From contig DDEJ01000157.1 in assembly GCA_002336405.1 (NCBI GenBank), forward strand, positions 20,813 through 27,121: 6,309 nt of DNA, in the 5' to 3' direction. Below are positions 1 to 6,153 of this stretch, one piece after another (positions within the stretch are counted from its first letter, which is position 1; each line of letters begins with the position of its first letter). This stretch comes from Rhodobacteraceae bacterium UBA1957. GTDB lineage: Bacteria; Pseudomonadota; Alphaproteobacteria; Rhodobacterales; Rhodobacteraceae. The notes under the pieces were generated by a model. That model did no database searches, was not told the origin of the DNA, and worked only from the letters and a program-made list of their open reading frames with translations. The position numbers were made by a program, and so were the translations under genes.

Positions 1-180
1 GGTCAGACCGGAACGCCTGAGACCGTTGCACCTCCGGCACCGCCGCCCGCAGACACAGCCACTCAAAGCGTAGAAGAGGCTGAGGCCAAAGCTGAAGTGG
101 TTGCTGCATCGGCACCGGTTGAGCCTCAGGCTAAGCCTGAACCCGGCGATGGAGACGCTTCTGAAACTGAGGTCGTTTAA
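1..180 (+). CDS. 3' end of an unidentified gene (Pro/Ala/Glu-rich tail)
   Basis: The frame is open from base 1 to a TAA stop at 178-180, giving the last 59 residues of a protein that begins outside the window. The tail is low in complexity. It has a proline run (APPAPPP), then alternating Ala, Glu, Lys and Pro, and ends in SETEVV. It looks like a disordered, acidic C-terminal extension such as those on some RNA-processing or cell-envelope proteins. Nothing in these residues identifies the family, so no function is assigned. It converges with prmA, whose stop lies 13 bp away, so the two genes end tail to tail. I am fairly confident that it is coding because of the long open frame, the biased composition and the clean stop. 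Confidence 0.7.
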   Translation, partial: GQTGTPETVAPPAPPPADTATQSVEEAEAKAEVVAASAPVEPQAKPEPGDGDASETEVV

Positions 181-183
181 GCG

Positions 184-214
184 ATTAATATGATCACGTC
201 GAAAGCGTATTAAT
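184..214. repeat. AT-rich inverted repeat between convergent genes
   Basis: ATTAATA at 184-190 is matched by its exact reverse complement TATTAAT at 208-214, with a 17-base spacer. It spans the stop of prmA and the gap to the gene ending at 180. The stem is only 7 bp and all A/T, with no flanking T-run, so it is at best a weak bidirectional end signal and may be chance. Confidence 0.2.
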
Positions 215-1078
215 CTTGGAAAGGGTCAGGGTTGTCCACTCGCCAATTTCTTGGTGGTGCGTGGACTGAAACCCTTGGTCACGATAGGCGGCTAACACAT
301 CTGCGGCCTGCTCATTCAACAAACCTGACAGAATGACGTGACCGGTCTCGGTGATGTGGCGCGAGATATCTGGGGCGAGTGCGATCAGCGGACCTTTCAG
401 GATATTGGCGAAAATCAGATCGAACGGGGCCGCTTTGGCGAGGGCGGGGTGGTCAAAGCCAGTTGCTTCAATGCAGGTCACGCACCCTTGCAGACCATTG
501 GCGACAACATTTTCCTGAGCCACGTCCACCGCAACTTGATCGATATCGCTTGCCAAGACGGGGTTAGGCCAAATTCGTGCGGCGGCCATCGCTAAAACTG
601 CGGTTCCACAGCCGATATCAACTACGTTCTGGCCCACCACGCCAATTTCTGAAAGGCGATCTATGGCTTGTAAACATCCAAGTGTGGTGCCGTGATGGCC
701 AGTACCAAAGGCCATGGCGGCTTCTATCAGTAAGGGTTCGACCCCGGCGGGAATTTGATCGGCATCATGGCTGCCATAGACAAAAAACCGTCCCGCCCGC
801 ACCGGGGTCAACTCGCGCTTCACCTTGGCCACCCAATCGGTCTCGGGCAATTCAGATACCGCAAAGGGACGGCTGTTAAAGGCTGCGGCCAATAACGCCA
901 GTCCGATTTCATCCGGGGCCTCTAGAAAATAGCTGCCGACCTCCCATTGGCCTGAGCCGTCCTCGATTTCGAACACACCGATACCGGTTGGTGCCGGATC
1001 GAGACGTTCAAGGGCTTCGCCCAAGGCTTCGGCGGGCTCTTTGCCCGTGAGAGTGGTAAGGGCGGTGAATGTTGGCAT
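194..1078 (-). CDS. prmA: ribosomal protein L11 methyltransferase PrmA
   Basis: The 294-residue product matches the usual PrmA length. PrmA is a cytosolic, SAM-dependent enzyme that methylates ribosomal protein L11. An N-terminal substrate-recognition domain (about residues 1-95) is followed by a Rossmann-type methyltransferase domain. Family signatures are in order: FGTGHHGTT (124-132), the SAM-binding loop DIGCGTAVLA (154-163), an acidic pair in ASDID (176-180) and the NILKGPL motif (225-231). A Trp in EWTTLTL (280-286) lies near the end, as is usual. The SAM loop reads GCGTA where many homologues have GCGSG, a mild variation. The ATG is supported by a GGAG (1089-1086) 7 bases upstream. It is the last gene of a minus-strand run, 30 bp after the MATE gene, so it is probably co-transcribed with the transporters. 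The role of L11 methylation is often dispensable in other bacteria. Confidence 0.97.
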   Translation of the reverse strand: MPTFTALTTLTGKEPAEALGEALERLDPAPTGIGVFEIEDGSGQWEVGSYFLEAPDEIGLALLAAAFNSRPFAVSELPETDWVAKVKRELTPVRAGRFFVYGSHDADQIPAGVEPLLIEAAMAFGTGHHGTTLGCLQAIDRLSEIGVVGQNVVDIGCGTAVLAMAAARIWPNPVLASDIDQVAVDVAQENVVANGLQGCVTCIEATGFDHPALAKAAPFDLIFANILKGPLIALAPDISRHITETGHVILSGLLNEQAADVLAAYRDQGFQSTHHQEIGEWTTLTLSKINTLST

Positions 1079-1085
1079 CTTTCGT

Positions 1086-1089
1086 CTCC
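1086..1089 (-). promoter_or_regulatory. Shine-Dalgarno sequence of prmA
   Basis: On the minus strand GGAG is followed by a 7-base spacer and the ATG at 1078-1076. This fixes the prmA start. It lies in the 30-bp gap after the MATE stop, where there is no visible terminator. Confidence 0.75.
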
Positions 1090-1108
1090 GGTATGTGGGA
1101 TCATCGCA

Positions 1109-2476
1109 TTATGCGGGTGGCTTTGTAAGGTTAAGTTGCGAAGCTTGGGCAGACCCCAGTTTTGATACATAAATCCAGCCCCATAGCGCGGCTATCAGGC
1201 CGACAGCTGCGCCGACCAGCGTTTGGGCATAGATCACACCGGTCGCGCCAAACATTCCTGTCAGCCAAATACCTGCTGGTAAGGTCAGGACACCGTCGCG
1301 AAGCCAATTTGTAAAGGTCGACCAGAGGGGTTTGCCCAAGGCGTTGAACGCTGCGTTTGATACCATCAGGGCCCCGATGAGAATAAAGCCACCTGCGCCA
1401 AAATGTGTAAAGGCGTAAAGCACGTCGTTCCCGGCTGGATCCAGTGAAAACCAAAGGCTTACTTGCTGGCTGGCAAGCATGAGTATCCCCCACATCACGC
1501 AGGAATAGAGCGCACAAAATATTAAGGCATCGCGGTAAGTGGCGCGCACGCGATTATAGAGACCAGCGCCATAATTTTGGCTAAAAATTCCGGCAATAGC
1601 GCCCGACAGCGAGAAAATACCGCCAAAGGCCACCACAGTCAGACGGCCGACCACGGCCCAGGCTGCAACGGCGCTATCGCCAAATCCAGCAATCAACCCG
1701 GTCAGTAGGTAGTTTCCAAAAGGCGTGGCCATCTGGGTCAACATCGCGGGCAGGGCAATGGTAAAAAACGGTCTTAGCATGTTGAAAATTGACCTGAAGT
1801 TTGGGCGCGCAAGGCTTTTGTGATATCCTATCACAAGCCACAGTGCGACTGCAGCCATCAAACCGCGCATCAGGCACAGCGCCAGTGCGGCCCCGTCCAG
1901 CCCCAATTGCATCCAGATGATAAACAGCGGATCAATCACCAAAGCGACAACACCCGGGATCAGGGTGATGCTCATGGCGTGGGCCCCTTCGCCCTTGGCG
2001 CGTAGAATGCCGCCACTAACCATACCCACCGCCATCAGCACCAAAGAGGGCAGGGTGAACTTTAAATAACGATCTGCAAGGTCAGCCGCCTCGCCGCTGG
2101 CCCCGACTGCGGCCAGAAGGTCTTGGCGAAAGATAATCACCAGAGTGACAACACAGACTTGCCATATGCAGGTGATAATCAACGCACCCGAGGCTTGATC
2201 ACGCGCCTTGTCATAGGCTTTCTGCCCAATCGACCTTGCCACGAGGGCGGTGGTTGCGATCATCAAGCCAAGGCCGGCAGATAAGGTAAAATACTGGATT
2301 GCAAAAGCGTATCCCATGGCGGCCATGAGGGTTTGCTCGCCCAAATGTGAAATCCAAAACAGGTTCAGCGCATCGACAAAAAACATAAAAGTGATGCCCA
2401 ATGCACCGGTCAATGTCATATACGAGACATGGCCAAAGGTGGAGCCGGTGAGAAATTTGCCCTGCTGCTCGGCCAT
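1109..2476 (-). CDS. MATE-family efflux transporter
   Basis: This is a 455-residue integral inner-membrane protein of the MATE (multidrug and toxic compound extrusion) family. These proteins export organic cations or other small molecules in exchange for Na+ or H+. The length and the roughly 12 hydrophobic segments fit the family. Recognisable features are the first helix with VDALNLFWISHLGEQTL, the segment ALVARSIGQKAYDKAR in the first half, and its counterpart SGAIAGIFSQNYGAGLYNRVR in the second half, the usual MATE internal pseudo-symmetry. The frame opens further upstream (to 2527). I place the start at MAEQQGKF because GGAA (2487-2484) lies 7 bases before that ATG, and because the longer form adds a polar 17-residue stretch overlapping the MFS gene. 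The start is 4 bp after the MFS stop, so translation is probably coupled. The substrate cannot be told from sequence. Confidence 0.93.
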   Translation of the reverse strand: MAEQQGKFLTGSTFGHVSYMTLTGALGITFMFFVDALNLFWISHLGEQTLMAAMGYAFAIQYFTLSAGLGLMIATTALVARSIGQKAYDKARDQASGALIITCIWQVCVVTLVIIFRQDLLAAVGASGEAADLADRYLKFTLPSLVLMAVGMVSGGILRAKGEGAHAMSITLIPGVVALVIDPLFIIWMQLGLDGAALALCLMRGLMAAVALWLVIGYHKSLARPNFRSIFNMLRPFFTIALPAMLTQMATPFGNYLLTGLIAGFGDSAVAAWAVVGRLTVVAFGGIFSLSGAIAGIFSQNYGAGLYNRVRATYRDALIFCALYSCVMWGILMLASQQVSLWFSLDPAGNDVLYAFTHFGAGGFILIGALMVSNAAFNALGKPLWSTFTNWLRDGVLTLPAGIWLTGMFGATGVIYAQTLVGAAVGLIAALWGWIYVSKLGSAQASQLNLTKPPA

Positions 2477-2480
2477 GGCT

Positions 2481-3683
2481 TTATTCCGCGGCTGCGGTCG
2501 CTGCACGTGTGAGCAGCGTTTCGGCACCAGGTTGTGGGTGGCGTGGGATTAATAGCGCCAACAAAAACGATAAAGCCGCTATGCTGGCTGCCACGCAAAA
2601 CACCGCTGTGGGTGAGGTCAACCATAAAAAACCCAGAAGTACGGGCAGAAACACAGCTGATATGTGGTTGATGGTAAAGGCGACCGCGGCGGTGGGTGCG
2701 ATATCTGCTGGATCAGCTATCTTCTGGAAATATGTTTTCAACGCCAGCGCCAGACCGAAAAACATATGGTCCAGAATATAAAGTGCGGCAGCCAGTAACA
2801 CGCCCCAGCCAAACAGATAGATCCCGCCATAGGCTAAAAACACGCAGATCAAACCGAAGTATTCAAACAAAAGTGCCTTGCGCTCGCCCCAGCGCGCAAC
2901 CGCATGGCCCATCAAAGGTGCCAAAACGATATTGGCCACTAGATTAATCAGATACAGTGCTGTGACCTGATGGACGTGAAACCCAAAGCGCTCGACCATC
3001 ATGAACCCGGCGAAAACCATAAAAATCTGCCGGCGGGCTCCCGCGGTGAATTGCAGACAGTAATACAGCCAATAGCGGCGCCTGAGGATGATTTTAGTGT
3101 GTTGTCGCGTCGGGGCCTCAAATTGTGGATAGGCCAATAGACAGAATAACGCGATCAGAACCGTAAGCCCGCCTGAGACCAGATAGACCAGATTGTACCC
3201 AAGCCCCAGCGTTTCCCAAGTCAACATGATCACCCCGTAGGCAACGAAGGTCACAGCAGAGCCTGCCGCCATCAGCCAGCCCAGCAGTCTTGGCGCCTGT
3301 TCTTTGGTCAACCATTGCAATTGGAGAGACTGGTTGACGGTTTCGTAATAATGAAATCCGATCGACGACAGCATCGTGATGGTCAAAATGCCGCCCATTG
3401 ATGGAAACCAGGCTGTGATCGCAGTGGCGGCGCCCAGCAGCGCCAGTGCTATAATGCCGAGAACCTGTTCGCGGATGAACATGATCAAGGCGATCACGCC
3501 AACAGCGAGAAAGCCGGGAATTTCGCGCACGCTGTGCAGCAAGCCGATATCAGCACCATCAAATTGCGCGACGTCAATAACGAAATTATTCAACAGCGCA
3601 GCCCAAGTGGCAAAAGCCATCGGCATCGCTGCGGCCATCATGAACAAAAGGGTAATCGGGCGTCGCCAGCGCGGCAGGCTCAT
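2481..3683 (-). CDS. MFS transporter
   Basis: This is an inner-membrane transporter of the major facilitator superfamily, about 400 residues with roughly 12 predicted helices. The clearest family mark is GHAVARWGERKAL (residues 259-271 in this numbering), the Gly-x-x-x-(Asp/Glu)-Arg-x-x-Arg/Lys loop motif in the second half. Other distinctive blocks are FHYYETVNQSLQLQW (110-124), AGARRQIFMVFAGFMM (214-229) and KTYFQKIADPADIAPTAAVAF (316-336). The blocks resemble a transporter group I associate with Rhodobacterales, whose substrate is not known to me. The start is uncertain: ATGs occur at 3806, 3725, 3713 and 3683, none with a good ribosome-binding site. I prefer 3683 because the first membrane helix begins about 8 residues later, and the extra residues of longer forms are Arg/Pro-rich and unlike a transporter. 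It appears to be the first gene of the MFS-MATE-prmA run. Confidence 0.88.
   Translation of the reverse strand: MSLPRWRRPITLLFMMAAAMPMAFATWAALLNNFVIDVAQFDGADIGLLHSVREIPGFLAVGVIALIMFIREQVLGIIALALLGAATAITAWFPSMGGILTITMLSSIGFHYYETVNQSLQLQWLTKEQAPRLLGWLMAAGSAVTFVAYGVIMLTWETLGLGYNLVYLVSGGLTVLIALFCLLAYPQFEAPTRQHTKIILRRRYWLYYCLQFTAGARRQIFMVFAGFMMVERFGFHVHQVTALYLINLVANIVLAPLMGHAVARWGERKALLFEYFGLICVFLAYGGIYLFGWGVLLAAALYILDHMFFGLALALKTYFQKIADPADIAPTAAVAFTINHISAVFLPVLLGFLWLTSPTAVFCVAASIAALSFLLALLIPRHPQPGAETLLTRAATAAAE
2484..2487 (-). promoter_or_regulatory. ribosome-binding site of the MATE gene inside the MFS 3' end
   Basis: GGAA on the minus strand lies in the last codons of the MFS gene. The MFS stop TAA (2483-2481) falls in the 7-base spacer before the MATE ATG (2476-2474). 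This arrangement suggests translational coupling and decides the MATE start. Confidence 0.6.
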
Positions 3684-3766
3684 TGCGGCTGAAATAGGAA
3701 GTGTATGGACCATCCTGCAGGACATAGGCGCGAAGCCGCGCCGTGGCGAGGGAAAACGTAGCGGCC

Positions 3767-3874
3767 ATGGGCGAAAAAATCGCAGCAGTTCTCGCACATA
3801 TGACATTTGCGCAAGATACGGGTCGCCGGGTGGAACGGGTTCTTGCAGTCTTTGGTTTTCTAAATGGAGATTGA
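3767..3874 (+). CDS. possible small ORF upstream of the DUF1203 gene
   Basis: ATG at 3767 opens a 35-codon frame ending with TGA at 3872-3874, one base before the DUF1203 start codon at 3876. The predicted peptide begins MGEKIAAVLAHMTF and ends VLAVFGFLNGD. It is balanced in composition and mildly amphipathic. The frame stays open back to a TAG at 3725, with a GTG alternative start at 3743. The stop-to-start spacing is typical of coupled genes, which is the main argument for it. Against it are its small size, the absence of a well-placed ribosome-binding site for the ATG (GAGG at 3748-3751 is 15 bases away), and its position opposite the extended N-terminal frame of the MFS gene. It could be a leader peptide, the C-terminal remnant of a lost gene, or chance. 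I do not recognise a family. Confidence 0.3.
   Translation: MGEKIAAVLAHMTFAQDTGRRVERVLAVFGFLNGD
3866..3869 (+). promoter_or_regulatory. Shine-Dalgarno sequence of the DUF1203 pseudogene
   Basis: GGAG is followed by a 6-base spacer and ATG at 3876. It supports 3876 rather than the later in-frame ATG at 3903 as the ancestral start, and so shows that the TAA at codon 4 is a lesion inside the gene. Confidence 0.6.
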
Positions 3875-3875
3875 C

Positions 3876-4343
3876 ATGGCCTTTTAAATCAAAGCCCTTC
3901 CAATGACCCCCTTTGCGCCGCTTTTCTGCGCCTCAGATGCAGAGCGGGAGCGTCTTGGTGCCCAGCGCGTCACTGCGGATTGCACCCCCGGCTATCCCTG
4001 CCGGGTGAGCCTTGCCGAGGCCAAGATCGGGGAGACGTTGATCCTGTGCAATTTGAACATCTCGCCGAGATATTACCCTATCGCGCCTCATATGCGATTT
4101 ATGTCCGCTGCGGGGCTGTGCAGGCGGTGCCTGCGGTGGGCGAGGTGCCGTCGATCCTGTTACGCCGTAAGCTTGCAGTCAGAGGTTTTGGAGTGGATCA
4201 CTGCATAAAGGTGGCTGAGGTGACAGAGGGCAGAACCCTCTCCGCAATAATAGAAGGCATTTTTCAGCAATTCAGTAGTTTCATACATTCCTATCCACAA
4301 TGCTGATCGCGGCTGTTTTGCGGCAATAGCGATCCGTGGCTGA
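3876..4343 (+). pseudogene. DUF1203-family protein, broken by a stop and two frameshifts
   Basis: Pieced together, this is a DUF1203 protein of about 155 residues, the usual length of that family, whose function is unknown. The reading is ATG at 3876, then MAF-stop-IKALPMTPFAPLF; VTADCTPGYPCRVSLAEAKIG follows, then EHLAEILPYRASYAIYV in a second frame, and HNADRGCFAAIAIRG plus TGA (4341-4343) back in the first frame. The blocks PGYPCRVSL, PYRASYAI and HNA-x-x-GC are the conserved marks of the family. The lesions are TAA at 3885-3887 (probably from CAA), one T missing in the TTT at 4052-4054 (expected Asn-Phe-Glu-His), and about one extra base near 4295 before the HNA motif. Re-initiation at 3903 would still hit the first frameshift. 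The divergent MFS gene is intact. I am confident of the family and of the broken state; sequencing error is less likely because one lesion is a substitution-type stop. Confidence 0.85.
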
Positions 4344-4754
4344 TGCATTCCAATGCTTGCAAGTTGCAAAATGCGCTCTGACGGGTTTGGTGCGGGTGAT
4401 GTGGGATGTTCTGTTTGCAGAAATGTCGGTTATTCTAGGACAGGCGATAAGCCTGTTCTGTGGGTAAACCTTCGTCTCAACGCCTGCTCTGACAGTGGGT
4501 CAGATGCATCATTGCGTTTGGCTGAGCGCGCGCGACCCGGTCTATTGCTTGGCTGACAACGATGATGAAGTCTTCTGCTGTTGGAAAGGCATAGATCGCC
4601 TTTGCGCCAAGCGGGTGGCTGCCAGTTGGCTCAGAGGCCGGTTGCTAATAAATAGCCAGTCGCCAATACCTGAGTGTGTGGGAGATTAATCCAAGGATCT
4701 GGTGGATCGCCAAAAGAGTGACCAGTATGTTTTGACCGCAAATAACCAGGACGG
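4344..4754. other. no intact gene; unassigned coding-like scraps
   Basis: No convincing gene is present on either strand. On the minus strand two pieces look like former coding sequence. One is an open stretch at 4723-4634 reading GHSFGDPPDPWINLPHTQV and then ATGYLLATG, closed by TGA at 4633-4631. The other is a 56-codon open stretch at 4644-4477 containing GSHPLGAKAIYAFPTAEDF followed by IIVVSQAIDRVARAQPNAM. They are in different frames and overlap, as expected if one gene decayed by frameshift. They lie just downstream of the metallopeptidase pseudogene and on the same strand, so could be a second gene of a former operon. No family is recognised. The plus-strand frames over the same bases look like shadows. 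Confidence 0.35.
4437..4459. repeat. short inverted repeat (stem-loop)
   Basis: AGGACAGGC (4437-4445) can pair with GCCTGTTCT (4451-4459) around a 5-base loop, a 9-bp stem with one G-T pair. It lies about 90 bp downstream of the DUF1203 pseudogene. Neither strand has a T-run after the stem, so it is not a standard intrinsic terminator. It may be a relic end signal or chance. Confidence 0.3.
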
Positions 4755-6153
4755 CTAAAGAGCGATGATGAAGCGGTCTGCTGTGATGGGGTAAATCACG
4801 CGCGTGGCCTTGAATAAATCAATCAACGCGGTTCGTGGGTCAGAGTGCCCAGAAGGGATGAAACCTTCAATCGCGGCGCAGTCTGCTGGGTTTACGCCAG
4901 CTTGGCTCAAAACATTTGTAAAAGATTGCAACGGGTTGTTTGCGTGCTGGTTGCACTTAATTTGCACCAAAGTGGTTTCAATCTCGAACATATCCAAGTT
5001 GACCGCCCTTTGGGCTGCGATCATCACTAAAGTGGCAGCGGTATAATCCAGCTCAGGTACGCCGTTAAAATATGCCTCGAAAAGATTGGTTTTTCCAATC
5101 CCACGATGGCCGGTTCCACAAATGCGCTTAGCGCCGCATTCACATCATCTTGGGACATGTGTCCAAGCGCGAGCAAGGCACTATATGCGCTTTATTCGGC
5201 CCCGCGTTCACTGTGCCAACGTGCTGTGTCACCGCCCAGATTTGATTGTCGCAGATGCGCGGCCTCATGGGCCAGTAAGGATTGCAAGGTCGGTCTAAGT
5301 TCGGTGTCGGTTTTATTTCTCGGCTTGCATGCCATTCGGCTGAAGCTAAGATTTGACCAGGTTGCGCATTTCCAGCAAAGCTACCGCTCTTTGGCGCTTT
5401 CTGACCGCCGAAAATACAGCGTCACAGGGGTGTCTAAAGCCTTGCGAATATGTCTGTTTTACAGCTCGGTATGGTCCAAGAGCGGGGCTAGGATAAAGTC
5501 GCTGGCGTGGCTTGGGATGCCAGCGTTTGTAAACAAGGCCACATGTTCACTTTTTATCAATATTGACAGCCAATCCGAAATATAAGACGGAATTTTTTTT
5601 TGGTATTTGTACTGAGCTTTTGGGGTCAGCGGCCACCCCGGAGATAAAGACCTGTTGTTTGCCAAAGCGTGAAAAGTGAAATGCGGGTTGAATGCAATAA
5701 GCGGCTCTGATGTTTGGTTTGACGTGCCGGTGCGCGCCGTAAACCCTAACGGCCCGGTGTTGAGGCCGAATCCATGACCTAAATCGACAAACGGCTGCGG
5801 TGCAGAGGGCACCACCTCGCGCTAAGTTTAGATCTGAAACGAAACCTCGGCAAAGGCGGATGTGTCGCGCCGCTCTAAAAAGGAAAAGCCCATCTGCGGG
5901 TCTGTTAAGGTTTCATGGGTATTTGGTAAATCCCAGGCCTGTGCATCATACTACGGCATTGGCGGCCCCAGCGTGGTGCCGGAGACAGGGCTGTCAAGTT
6001 TGCAATCAAACCGCCATTGATCATTTTAAGTTGAGTGATTGACACAAAGCCATCAACTGGCTCAGGCAGAGGTGCTTGAGCAGAAGCGGTGTCGATAGAT
6101 CCGGATGCCAACACATGGAGGCTCCAAAATAAATGTTGCACAAAATAATTCAA
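4755..6153 (-). pseudogene. decayed exported HExxH metallopeptidase-like gene
   Basis: Pieces in shifting frames read as one protein of about 466 codons. (1) From 6153, a signal-peptide-like start with ASAQAPLPEP, using TTG as the only available start. (2) 6019-5459, with WRFDCKLDSPVSG and GFSFLERRDTSAFAEVSF, then FVDLGHGFGLNTGPLGF and ASDFILAPLLDHTEL. (3) 5385 to about 5303, with GSFAGNAQPGQILASAEWHAS. (4) 5302-5095, with LLAHEAAHLRQ and ARWHSERGAE-stop-SAYSALLALGHMS. (5) 5096-4755, with EAYFNGVPELDYTAATLVMI to a TAG. HEAAH (5269-5255) fits the zinc-binding HExxH motif. The Glu at 5209-5207, 15 residues later in a Trp-x-x-Glu context, would suit a third ligand of a gluzincin-type peptidase. 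In-frame stops lie at 5951-5953, 5828-5830, 5822-5824, 5459-5461 and 5192-5194. Class and export are inferred. The exact family is not recognised, and the 5' limit is uncertain. Confidence 0.65.
5255..5269 (-). other. HEAAH zinc-site motif in the pseudogene
   Basis: The minus strand encodes His-Glu-Ala-Ala-His within SLLAHEAAHLRQ. A hydrophobic helix leading into HExxH, followed by a Trp-x-x-Glu block 15 residues later, is the pattern of zinc metallopeptidases whose third ligand is Glu. The motif itself is undamaged, although the frame stops at 5194, five codons after that Glu. Confidence 0.6.

Noticed and set aside
577..879. Plus-strand frames opposite prmA (also 338-595 and 379-567)
   Set aside because: They are shadows of prmA, whose motifs and length are unambiguous.
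3376..3906. Plus-strand open frame of 176 codons
   Set aside because: It lies opposite the MFS transporter and its upstream region. The MFS frame has clear membrane helices and family motifs, while this one has no recognisable features and is a shadow.
3876..4343. Programmed frameshifting or stop read-through in the DUF1203 gene
   Set aside because: Three independent events (a stop and two shifts) would be needed, and there is no slippery heptamer or stem-loop at the shift sites. Gene decay is simpler.
4437..4459. Intrinsic terminator
   Set aside because: The 9-bp stem is real, but there is no T-run on either strand next to it.
5106..5585. Plus-strand open frame of 159 codons, the longest in the right part
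   Set aside because: It is antisense to the metallopeptidase remnant, whose minus-strand pieces carry HEAAH and other protein-like blocks. The plus frame is rich in Ser, Arg and Cys and shows no motif.
5593..5601. Nine-T homopolymer as a terminator or promoter element
   Set aside because: It lies inside the metallopeptidase remnant, where it reads as Lys codons (YQKKIPSY) in the open minus-strand frame, with no stem beside it. It may be a slippage site but shows no shift there.
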